Origin: Gnetum montanum
Lineage: Eukaryota; Streptophyta; Gnetopsida; Gnetales; Gnetaceae
Length of the DNA: 39,396 nucleotides
NCBI GenBank assembly: GCA_015680685.1
Contig: MNCI01008374.1
Coordinates: forward strand, 435,634 to 475,029
Direction: 5' to 3'
Part shown: positions 1 to 9,256 of the stretch, piece by piece
How positions within the stretch are numbered: the stretch's first letter is position 1
Layout of the letters: every line of letters starts with the position of its first letter
The notes under the pieces: generated by a model
The model's database searches: none
Seen by the model: only the letters and a program-made list of their open reading frames with translations
What the model was told of the DNA's origin: nothing
Made by a program: the position numbers and the translations under genes

Positions 1-62
1 TGGATCGCGCGTGTGACACTCATTTCGTATGGTTGAGTGTAGGGGTACCTCGCCACTCATCA
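1..62 (+). repeat. 3' end of a plus-oriented Ty3/gypsy LTR, cut by the window edge
   Basis: The sequence ends in CTCATCA and matches, base by base with a few changes, the LTR 3' end at 27781-27843, including the shared stretch around TATGGTTGAG and GGTACCTCGCC. No primer-binding site follows, so this is the 3' LTR or solo LTR of an element lying to the left. It has landed in the gag of element B, which starts directly after it on the opposite strand. Confidence 0.75.
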
Positions 63-1358
63 CTGATCAAGCTAAGAGTACCCATGGCTGGGAAACTTAT
101 GTAACAAAGAGTAGTACTGGCCAATAGTAGCATCCAAGGGCTCATGATTCCATTGTTTCCACCCTCGAATTTGTTTCCCTAGGTTGGATACTTGGGAGTA
201 CATTTGATATTTGTCATTGAATAGTTCCAACATCGTACTCCATCACCTAATTGATTCTGGTTTCAAGGATCGATACCAACTTTTTGCTTCCTTTATGAGT
301 TTCCTTGGAAATAATTTCAACTTTTGCCATTCATTCTCAATATTCTACAAGGCACATGCATCCTGGAAGGCTTGAAGATGATTTTGCAAATTGGCATCAT
401 ATCCTCCCTCAAACCAAGTGATGTTGTTCATATCTAGCCTCTTTATTCTATTGTCCTTCACATGCCTTGTTGGAATCCTCACAGCCTCTGCAATATTTAA
501 CATGTCCCAAGTAGCAAGTAAAGGTTCATTAAGGCCATGATGACGGTGCCTACAATGTTCCCTACTAGCCCTTCTTTCTTGATGATGGCCCTCTCTAGAT
601 TGCCCATGTCTTCGGTCACGACTATCCTAACAGTCCCTTCTGTTATTCTAGTCTCGTCAATCACCTCCATCATGATTATTTCTTCTACGACCATGATCTG
701 AACCAAATAAAGAAGAAGATGATGACGATGAAGGAGAAGAAGAAGGGGAACTTGCTCCGCACTAACCCTTATCACCTTTCCTTTGATGCTTGCAACCACA
801 ATCACAATCATAATCTCCTTTTTCTCTCTTTTCTTGACTTGCTTCTCTAGATCCATTTTTACCATTGGATCTATTTTGACCAAAACCTAGATTATGGATT
901 GTGGATTATACATTCTAGTTGAGGGCTCCTTGAATAAAGTTAAAGATAGGAGAATCACTAAAGAAGTGATCACCTTCATCAATTAGGCCAAGTGGAGGTG
1001 AAAAGATGTTTGAACCCTTTCCCTTCATAAGCTTGTGTTGGTGCTCCAGCTGTTGATTCCTTAATTTTTACGCTTTAGTGGGATGATAATCCCTTGAGTC
1101 AAGATCTCTCATCTCATATTCTCCATGGAGATGTTGAAGCCTATGCCGTGTGAGCATTAACTAGAGCATTGCTGAAATAGATCAGTCAAGTGGCAACACA
1201 ATGTTGCCTTTCATATCATGCCACTACATAAGTTCATCTTGATGTAAGATGAAGGTAAATTCTGGTACATACTCATCGGGATGAGCATACACCACCTAGT
1301 ATTGTTAAGGCACTTGAACTGCCCTGGGCAAAGATGGGCTCCTATGAGAAGAAGACAT
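63..1358 (-). pseudogene. Decayed gag of truncated Ty3/gypsy element B
   Basis: Read on the minus strand from an ATG at 1358, the product follows the gag of element A: an MSSSH start, a FILHQDE motif, a histidine/arginine/serine-rich middle, then the gag core with IPTRH, RLDMNNI, NHLQAF and YNDKYQ-like blocks. The reading frame is broken by many stops and frame changes, and the core is cut at position 63 by the LTR fragment at the window edge. Gag would form the cytoplasmic virus-like particle of the retrotransposon. Protease and polymerase are absent. Open frames inside it that are rich in methionine and isoleucine are shadows of the low-complexity middle. Confidence 0.75.
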
Positions 1359-1496
1359 TTTGTGTTAATAAACAATGTGCAATTAAGATTTAATTTAATG
1401 ATAATAATTTTTGTTTTCATAGGATTTAACTCTTAGGGTTCGAACAACAAGGTTACTAAATTTCACTAAGCTTAGATAGCACATGAAGAACTACAA

Positions 1497-1514
1497 TCCC
1501 CAACAATGGCACCA
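1497..1514 (-). promoter_or_regulatory. Primer-binding site of element B (tRNA-Asp type)
   Basis: On the minus strand this reads TGGTGCCATTGTTGGGGA. It differs from the complement of the plant tRNA-Asp 3' end (TGGCGCCGTTGCCGGGGA, from memory) at four positions, all transitions. It sits one base from the LTR end at 1516, which is where reverse transcription would be primed. Confidence 0.7.
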
Positions 1515-1515
1515 A

Positions 1516-2390
1516 TGATGAGCAACAAGGTACCCCTACGCCCAACCATATGAATCACAAGCGTTCATATGCAATCTAGTCAAATTCCATAGACTATAAT
1601 TACTAAGTGCCCTAGAGCTAAACAATGGATGTGTGTTATTCGTTTGTTGTCTTCCCAATCCCACTTGTGAAATGCAATTGTATGGTTAAGTGTGACTAAG
1701 GCATAAGATTTGTATTATTTTATGTTTTCATGGAATTACTCGCCTAGAATAAGAATAAGAGTAAGATTGATTCAGAGTAAGAGCGATTAATTACTAAGTA
1801 AACTATAGTCTAATCTAGCCTAACACAAGTACCTATTCCCACTTCCAAAACATATCCTGAACTTTGTGCAAACACTACTAGGCTGTCAAATGCTAGTCGT
1901 TTCTGAGCTACCAAGTGTCACATGTATGTTCGAAGGGGTCATGGTTGTGTAATTTAATGATTTTCTTAATTGATCAAAATTAATTCCTGCATAAATAACA
2001 TCAATGTAAATTGCATGAAATAACAATATGTAAATGCATAAAAAAGAAAATCTCAAGTGCTGCAAGAAATGGATCAAAGAGTTAGTCTTTATTGCCAACA
2101 CAATAGTGTGCTTAGGTACATCAATGCTTGAATAAGGATCCATTCACATTTAGACCTGCTACTATGGGCACTTGGAAAATATTCTAACTTTCAAATGGAC
2201 AAACTGCAAGAGTTTCGCTACTTGACTACCAAAACTTACTCCCAATTATGCTCCTGGGCACTATATTTATAGACTCAAGAGTAACCCTATGATATTGAAT
2301 GTATGATATTGCATCTTGAGCCACAATATCACATACGCGATATCATGTACCTGATATTGCGACCACCCCGATATTGAAGTGATGACATGA
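1516..2390 (-). repeat. 5' LTR of element B
   Basis: The left edge TGATGAGC is the complement of the family LTR 3' end. Conserved blocks follow: GGTACCCCTACG, the CCAACCATATGAATCACAAGCG block, and a reverse TATA box near 2263-2271 (TATAAATA on the minus strand). Upstream of the TATA box, at 2290-2376, is a cluster of GATATT/GATATC motifs. The right boundary is inferred by alignment to the ends of element A and is uncertain by a few bases. The length of about 875 bases fits the 790-885 of the other copies. Confidence 0.7.
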
Positions 2391-2801
2391 TTTATCATAA
2401 AATAAAGTGATCATTAAGAATATATGCACTAAATAGATGATGGCACTAAAGAGTGCCATTAAAGTCATTTAAGGATCATGTAGTTTGGATGGGACTTGAT
2501 TCTATCATGTAATTTGTTGCATGTACAACTTTACAGTCTTAATGAAACTCTTATTCAGTTGTGCTATTTTCTCATATCATTTGCGCATATAGTTATGAGA
2601 GAAAATTCACATATGGTAGGACCTAGAATGAACATTGGTTTATTCATAAAGCTAGTTACCATATAAAGAATTATGTTTGAGAGATAATGCATTGTAACAC
2701 ATGGAAGATCATATTTACATTAAGAGGAACTATCAACATGATTCATGCATTTATTACTTAAACTTTGGACTTTGATTAAATATGGAGACCAAGTGGGAGA
2801 T
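2391..2801 (+). mobile_element. 3' internal end of a Ty1/copia-like element with polypurine tract
   Basis: No coding sequence is visible. The segment ends in AAGTGGGAG (2791-2799), the polypurine tract typical of plant Ty1/copia elements, which is followed by the LTR start TGTAAC at 2802. The rest is AT-rich and may be untranslated 3' sequence of the element. This is a remnant or a non-autonomous copy, since no integrase or reverse transcriptase is seen nearby. Confidence 0.55.
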
Positions 2802-3192
2802 TGTAACATGTGTTATGTGTTTCCACATTCATGTATACGTTAATGCATCAAGGTGGCCTCCATATCTAGTAACATGTTTACACGTTGGCACTGTGTCTCT
2901 TATTTTTTCTAATTTCTCATGGTAATCAATTCTGTGGCCTATAAATTCATTCTTGATGGGAGAACAAAGGCACCACGAACCACAGCAGGATTGCAATTCT
3001 GGTCTTTTTCATAGACGCTTAAAGGTTGCATACACCATCGTTGCAAAGCACCGATGTGAAAGAAGAATCCAAATGCCAAGTTTAATTGAAGGCATCAATG
3101 ACTAGAGGTCAATTCCATTTTCTTTCACATTGTGCATTTCTGGTTATCTATGCATGTAAATTTCTTATGCAATCCACAAATTTTTGTTTTAC
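2802..3192 (+). repeat. Ty1/copia-like 3' LTR
   Basis: It begins TGTAACATGTG immediately after the polypurine tract. A TATA-like TATAAATTC lies at about 2940-2948, followed by GATGGGAGAAC. The right end is placed at a TTTTACA near 3192, but this boundary is a guess: no partner LTR or target-site duplication is visible. Confidence 0.5.
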
Positions 3193-3199
3193 ATTCCTT

Positions 3200-4109
3200 T
3201 CATAAGTATGTTTCTTAAAAGGAGAATTTAAATATCATCTCCATTAATGCACTTTGCAATCCATTTTTCTATAAAAGAAATACCCTATTTAGAACAATTA
3301 ATGTAGCGAAGTCCTTAATTTTTCTTACTACTAGTGTAAATATCCCAAGTAACTCTAGAAAAGCATAATCTATATTGCTTAGCATATCAAAGAAACCAAT
3401 GGATAATATGATCGATTATATCATGAGAAGTTTTAGAAGGAGCCCAACAATTAGAGCAATAAACAAGAGTAGATTAAAGCATCTACTTAATAACTAAAAC
3501 TTTACCAATAAGGATGAGCTTTGTATTTTTTTCATTTATCAACCTTCTTTTCAATTTTATTAACCAAATAATTTCACAAAATAATGAAGCTATTTTAAAA
3601 AAAGGTATTCATTAAATTTTGAAGATAAAATATTTTTTCAAAATTTTTCAAGACTTGGGAGTAACCCACTCATTAATATTGTCATTGTAATAAACAATAA
3701 ATTTCTACTAATTAATACAATAGTTAACTAATATGAAGTAATCCTCTACTCCAGCTAATACAATATTGATATCTTGCAAATAATTATTAATCACAAGAAA
3801 ATAAATCATCTGCAAATTGCATGTTAAGCAATTACGTACCTTGATCATCAATTAAAATTATCTTAATAATATTTCTTTATAAATCATAATATAGATTATG
3901 TGAAAGAGAGCTTGTAACAATAATAAAAAGATAGGGAGCTAGAAGAAAACCTTAATGAACTAACTTCTGAAGAGGAAATGAGGAACTCTATCCAAAATTT
4001 TTAACAACTTGAGCATTAGCATCAGTGAGCAAGGTACAAACAAAATGAATAAAATAATTATCAAATCTTAGTTTTTAAAGAAAATAAATAATAAAATTTC
4101 ATTCAATCC
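3200..4109 (-). pseudogene. Decayed LINE (L1-type), C-terminal half of the reverse transcriptase
   Basis: Minus-strand translation in shifting frames gives LAPYLFIIV (about 3925-3952), the part of LINE reverse transcriptase before the catalytic loop, and FADD (3805-3816), the catalytic motif itself. Further downstream, near 3440-3480, a cysteine-containing stretch may be the C-terminal zinc-binding region. Many stops show it is dead. The sequence continues at 12485, beyond element A, in the correct order of RT motifs, so A inserted into this LINE. Confidence 0.7.
4105..4109. repeat. Target-site duplication of element A, left copy
   Basis: AATCC directly abuts the left LTR end at 4110. The same five bases stand at 12480-12484 directly after the right LTR. 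Five bases is the usual length for Ty3/gypsy integration, so the two LTRs belong to a single insertion. Confidence 0.85.
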
Positions 4110-4899
4110 TAATGAGTGGCAAGGTACCCCTACACTCAACCATACGAATACAAGCGTTACACACATGATCTGGTCGAACTTCGCAGACTAAGTGCCTACA
4201 CGCCTTATGGAACACTTAAGGTTAATTGTTCGTTATCTTCCCAGACTTACTTGTATTTGTCATGGTTGTATGATTACGTAAGTCTGAGGTATGTGATTTT
4301 TATATCTTTTATGTTTTATCACCTATGCTAGGAGGGAAAAGGTGAAGAGACTAATTAACTAACTTTAACTAACTAAGTCTTAATTAACCTACCATCAGTA
4401 TTCGTTCCTACTTACCGTTCACATCCTAAGCCAGTGCAACCTTCTAGGATTACCAAACACTATTCGTTACTAGGATTACCAAGCGTAATGCACGTGCTCG
4501 AAGCGGTTGTACTGAATGCACTTAACTATGAGAGAAAGGTTGAGAGAGATTTAATTAACTAATAAAGCATTTAAACATTAACAATAATTAAAGTCCTATT
4601 TAGCTTAGTCCATGTACTGTAAGGTCTATCCAAATGTTCATCTTTATTTCTGTACACAAACTTGTGCTCAGGTACAATATTTGCTCGAATAAAGATTCGT
4701 TCACTTTGGAACTCCTACTGCGGGTACATGGAAATTATTCTATCTCTGGAGAGGTAAAACTACCAGAGTTTCGCTAAGGGTCTAGATCTAGATTGAGAAA
4801 CAAGGGAGAGCCACCTCTTATTTATAGAAATGGTGGCGGATTGCGATATCACAGGAAACACGCGATATCGCAGTGAGGATGTGATATCGTGTCCCATCA
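4110..4899 (-). repeat. 3' LTR of element A
   Basis: It runs from TAATGAG (the complement of a mutated LTR 3' end) to GTCCCATCA (the complement of the LTR start TGATGGGAC). A reverse TATA box (TTATTTATA) lies at about 4818-4826. Three GATATC palindromes lie between it and the LTR start (first at 4845-4850). It is the full-length copy: the 5' LTR lacks what corresponds to 4336-4618 here. Confidence 0.88.
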
Positions 4900-4900
4900 T

Positions 4901-4916
4901 ACCCCCATGACTGAAT
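4901..4916 (-). promoter_or_regulatory. Polypurine tract of element A
   Basis: On the minus strand the sequence just before the 3' LTR is ATTCAGTCATGGGGGT. This purine-rich stretch is where plus-strand DNA synthesis would start. The same core recurs at 5419-5430 and 5926-5940 inside the element. Confidence 0.6.
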
Positions 4917-5906
4917 AAAAACTTGTTCTCGAGTTTCTTACAAAATATTGGGAAGGTATGGGATTATTAACTTGAATGGAACTAATGGTGAATGGGATGA
5001 CATGTGAATGGATCATCATTATAGACCATGACAAAACTGTTGTTCACGACAATAAGAGTGAACACTTTATACATTTGACATCAGGCCTTATTTTTGCTAC
5101 TGCCAACATGAAGATTGCACCTTTTGTTGTCCATCCATAAGCGTGCCATCCATCTTGTTCCTTGCATAGTTGCTTTAGCACCGATCCATTCCAAGTGTTC
5201 CCTCTAGATCCAATCCGTTGTTGTATGATTGTCATCTGCACACACAACACAATCTTTATATTAGCAAGGGTAAATGAATTACAATGCAATGGATACCTTG
5301 CTTCAGTGAAAGGTCCATTGGCTGAGTTGTGGTATGGCTAATACGGGTCTGGAGATATATTCATGATGACTATCGAAGGTGTAGGGGTTAGGAGAAAATC
5401 AAAAAAATTGGGTTTGAACCCCCATGACTAAGAGTGAACCTCTGACAGCGATAGAATGGAGAAAGAATAAAGAATAACAAAGATGGAGAAAAAGAGACAA
5501 CTATAACATCGATGAAATGGATGTTGAGATGGAAATGAACAAAATAGAGTGGATTGCAAAAATGTTAAGGGAAAGAATTTAACTAGTGTACCAAATAGGA
5601 ATTCTAGTGGGTCCTCCCCAAAGCAGGCTCATGCCTTCAATGCCCTAACAAACCCACATTCAAATAGTCCGTAGGCACTAGGTATGGCTCTTTTGATATG
5701 ATAGGCAATGAGTCCACTTCATCCATACATCCACAAATTAGAGCACTTATTAGGTGAAAAACTTTAAAAAATGGATAAAACACACACACTCACACAAAGA
5801 AATGAAAAAGTATGAACGATGTTGTAAAATAAAAACAAGTTAAAGGAAATTGGAAAACAAAAATGTGTAAAACAAAAACTTAAAAAGAACTGAGGGTCCT
5901 GAATGA
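4917..5906 (-). other. Non-coding 3' internal region of element A
   Basis: About 1 kb between the end of pol and the polypurine tract. The T-rich stretch just after pol, at about 5780-5900, matches the region after pol in element C (35113-35280). A short stretch at about 5610-5650 (GCTTTGGGGAGGA on the minus strand) matches C near 36310. The third ORF carried by C is absent here, so this copy has probably lost it. No convincing protein is seen. Confidence 0.6.
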
Positions 5907-7195
5907 TCAGCATAGGTGGCCATCTCCCCCATGACTGAATTGCATGGGAGAGATCCGAAATAAGGAGTGTGGTTGTCTGTTATCAGAGGTGTAATTTGCA
6001 CTGGCTATTCTTGGTTCATGGAAGGGTTTGGTTTGTTGCACATTGACCAGTAATCTCTTATTAGGGCTTTCAAGCTTGTATATTGTCATGGCTCCCGAGG
6101 GAAAGGTCGTATGAATAATGTAGGGTCCTTCCCACAGTGTTTGAAATTTTGTACGTTGTGGTACATTCGTGGGGTTCCAGTAAAGGTCCTTGTCTCCTGG
6201 TTGGTACTTAACCCTTCGAATTCTTAAGTCATGACGTTGTTTATTATGTGCCTTGTGTAACTCATTTGACGACAAAGCAACCAATCTATTCTCGTCTAGC
6301 ACATTTAGAGCTGTCAATCTTTGTTTTTGTGCTAGGTCGAGGTCAAGGTGGAGGTTACATGACATGGATAGTGTACGGAGCTCAGTTTGTATTGGGAGCT
6401 TTGGAAGTTTTCTGTATACTAGCTCATAGGGAGAGTAGCCTGTGGGGAGTTTCCAAGTGAAGCGGTATGCCCAGAGAGCATCGTTCAATTTCATGCTCCA
6501 ATCTTGCCTAAATTTGCTAATTTTTCTTGTTAATATTCTTGTAATCTCCTGATTAGTGACCTTGGCTTGGCCATTAGCTTGGGGTGATAAGGTGTGGTCA
6601 ATTTATGTTCAACCCCTAAGCATTGCATCAACTTGCGAAAGGTTGCACCTGTAAAATGTGTTCCATTATCAGATATGAGTGCACACATCACACCAAACCT
6701 ATTTATGATTTGTTGTTGTACAAATCGTGCAGCCGTAGACGATGTGTAGTCTGTTACAGCAGCTGCTTCAGCCCATTTGGTTAAATAGTCAATAGCAACA
6801 ATGATATAAGCTTTCCCATTGAACATCGGTGTAATGGACCCCATAAAATCTATTCCCCAAATGTCGAAGGGTTCCAAAGGTTGAATCCATTGTTGCGGAT
6901 CCTCCATTCTAGTAGTCATTCCACCATCACGTTGACAGTGCTCACAGGATTGGACAAATTGATGGGCATCCCAAAATAGCGTTGGCCAGTAATATCCTGC
7001 AATCAGGATCTTAATGGCCATTCATCTCCCTACATAGTGGCCCCCACAAGGACCCTCATGAGCATCTTGGAGAACTTTTAATTGATCCTCAATGGGCACA
7101 CACCATTGAAACAAGCCATCAGGACAAACTTTATAGAGTTGTCCCTTGATTTCCATGAAGTACTTGGTTTTATGAAGAAATTGTTGCTTCTTCCT
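5907..7195 (-). pseudogene. Integrase of element A
   Basis: Integrase would insert the element's cDNA into chromosomes. On the minus strand the order is a zinc-binding region (HEG near 7060, then CEHC near 6935), the catalytic core with WGIDFMG (first Asp, near 6845) and SDNGTHF (second Asp), then QEITRIL (Glu, near 6540), and a C-terminal domain with KYQPGDK and WEGPY. The frame ends in GDGHLC at 5907. The three acidic catalytic residues can all be found, but a frameshift near 6575-6580, between TTPYHP and the Glu helix, splits them, and a stop interrupts the zinc region. It is a pseudogene fragment of the polyprotein. Confidence 0.85.
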
Positions 7196-7516
7196 AAAGT
7201 CAAACCCCTATGGTGTTTGTTGGGAAAGGAGATAAGTCAGAATGCTACTATACCAATTTGTTCCTGTGGGTTGGTTATTCACTACACCGGCAAAGAGGGT
7301 TTTGTTAGGAAAGTGATCAGATACGGCATATTCATCCTCTTTGTTGTCCCAGTGCAACTGAGATAAGTGATCTACGACTATATTCTCGCTGCCCTTTCGG
7401 TCTACTATTATTAAGTCAAACTCCTGAAGGATTACCAACCAACGTATAATACGAGGGCTAACCGTTGGCTTGTTCATGAGGAACCTAATTACACTATGAT
7501 CCATATGAATATACAC
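7196..7516 (-). pseudogene. RNase H tail and linker of element A
   Basis: Minus-strand translation gives the end of RNase H (FLMNKPTVSPRIIRWLV, then FDLIIV and a VVDHLSQL block whose Asp would be catalytic) and the linker to integrase (TNWYSSILTYLL). The first part of RNase H, including the first catalytic Asp seen as MTDAS in element C, is missing at the N in 7517. The reading frame differs from the RT side because the gap length is unknown. Confidence 0.8.
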
Positions 7517-7517
7517 N
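7517..7517. other. Assembly gap shown as a single N inside pol of element A
   Basis: The protein to the right of the N stops in YYRRFIKNFF, and the protein to the left resumes in VYIHMDHS. In element C these points lie at about 33155 and 33500, so roughly 345 bases of RNase H are missing. The single N therefore does not stand for one unknown base. Confidence 0.8.
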
Positions 7518-8471
7518 AAAGAAGTTCTTGATGAATCTTCTATAGTAGCCAATGTATCCAAGGAATGACCGAATGTCTTTGACATTTTTGGGTTGTTGGG
7601 TGATTCCTTGGATGACTTTAACCTTTTTCGGGTCTACCTCTATTCCTGATTGTGAAATCTTATGCTCCAGTACTATGCCCTCTTGAACCATCAGATGGCT
7701 TTTCTGCCAGTTGAGCTTTAGGTTGGTTTCAACGCATCATTTTAGTACTTGCTCCAATTGGTCTAGGGCTTGATCAAAGCTTGTCCCATAAGTGGAGAAG
7801 TCATCCATAAAGATTTCTACTCCATTCCCTATCTGCTGTTGAAATATGCTCAGAACTAAACGTTGAAACGTGGCGGGAGCATTGCACAAGCCAAATGGCA
7901 TTTTCTTATATGCAAACGTTCCCCAGGGATTGGTGAACATCGTTTTGGCTTGATCTTCTAGTGTTATTCGTATTTGATTATATCCACTATATCCATCCAG
8001 AAAGCTGTAATAGCGATGCCCCGTTATAGTGTCTAAGACTTAGTCAACAAACGGCAATGGGAAATGATCTTTGAATGTTACCATGTTTAGTAGCCTAAAA
8101 TCTATACACACCCTCCATTTTCCTCCCTTCTTAGGCACAATTACTAGAGGACTAACCCATTCACTATCTACAATGGGGTATATGAACCCAGCCTTAAGAA
8201 GTTGCTCTATCTCTTCTTTTACTATATGTTTCAATTTCTGGTTCAATTGCCTCTGTGGTTGTTTGCGAGGCTTCATGGAGGGGTTTGTGTAAATCCTATG
8301 TTGGCATATCCTAGGATCTATTCTGGTTAATTCAGGGTATGACCAGGCAAAGGCTTTTGACCATTTATTTATCACCTTCAGTAATCTCTCTTTTTGCTTG
8401 GGAACAAGCTTCGCGTTGATGATTACTGGTTTTCCATTTTCAAGGGTCATGTATTCCAAACAGGTGGGCAA
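7518..8471 (-). pseudogene. Reverse transcriptase of element A
   Basis: Copies retrotransposon RNA to DNA. Minus-strand order: ENGKPVIINAKLVPKQ, FAWSYPEL, then palm and finger motifs WVSPLVIVPKKGGKWRVC and DFRLLN, then FGLCNAPATFQRL, the catalytic FMDDFSTYG (near 7805), the thumb GHKIS-like block, and FLGYIGYYRRFI. The catalytic pair of Asp is intact. Stops are few (after FVD at 8040, and TGA/TAA at about 7735). It lies in the same frame as gag and protease, consistent with one polyprotein. It is cut at 7517 by the gap. Confidence 0.9.
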
Positions 8472-8735
8472 TGGTTTTAGATCTAAAAGCTCTTATCTAA
8501 ATTCCTTAGGAATCTCCAAATTGCCCCAGTTAATGTTTTTGAAGTTAAGGGCTGAAAGTTGGTAATGAACTTGCTCTAGTACATCTGTGCTTTCAATGTA
8601 AGCACTAGTTAGCCCCTTAGTTAGTTCCATGCATGTTATCAAGTTGCTCTCTTGATCAGCCATCAACCACTAGGTTTTTTCTTGTTGTGTGGCTGTTGCA
8701 TATAGGCACTTTTGTATGTCAATAACTTGTGCACA
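8472..8735 (-). other. Protease-RT linker of element A
   Basis: This short stretch is in the polyprotein frame but has stops and no recognised domain. It reads as a low-similarity spacer between the retroviral-type protease and the start of RT. Confidence 0.4.
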
Positions 8736-9256
8736 CTAATTGCATGCAGGCAATGTTAAACTTCGCATCACCCATGATTTCTGCACGCAATGGCACCCTG
8801 TGTCACTATATGCAATGCATGGAACTTTCTTCTTCTCAATCTTTCCAAAAGTATTTTTCTTGGATATTTCTAGGGAAAAATTATGAATTCCTAGGCGTGC
8901 ATCTATTCTACTCAGCCATGCCCTTCCCATTATTATTGGAAAATCCCCTTTGTCATTGTTTATTTGGATCACCAGGAAATCAACTGGGTATGACCAACCA
9001 CCCACGGTGGTAACAATGTCCTCAACCTATCCCAAAGGAATAGTGATGGACTGGTTAGCCAGCTCTAAGTGAATATTGCTCTTCTTGAGTGGAGGCAGGG
9101 TCCAGGTTTTATACAATTCTTGTGAGATTAAGTTGACTCCAGAGCCTAAGTCAAGAAGAGCCTTATGAGTTTCATTCCCAGCAACTTGGAGATAAATTAG
9201 GGGGCTTCTAGGATCAAAGAATTTCTTGGGAAGGTAGCCTACCTTAATCTAGTCGG
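8736..9256 (-). pseudogene. Aspartic protease of element A
   Basis: Pepsin-like retroelement protease that would cut the polyprotein. On the minus strand the active-site block reads ALLDLGSGVNLIS (near 9165-9125), where most members have D-T/S-G. Here D-L-G is seen, as in some Athila-type proteins. LELANQSITIPLG follows, and the C-terminal flap block is FPIIMGRAWLSRIDA (near 8935). One stop breaks the frame between the two blocks (after PLG, about 9030). Element C has lost this domain by deletion. Confidence 0.8.

Noticed and set aside
497-1420. Open frames on the minus strand rich in Met, Ile and Leu
   Set aside because: They are shifted-frame readings of the Ser/His/Arg-rich part of gag of element B. 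The same shadow is seen in element A at 10861-11358.
4116-4331. 71-residue plus-strand open frame
   Set aside because: It lies entirely in the 3' LTR of element A, antisense to the element, and has no family features.
8071-8292. Plus-strand open frame with Cys and Ser
   Set aside because: Antisense to the conserved reverse-transcriptase block of A. The same antisense frame appears in element C at 32406-32603.
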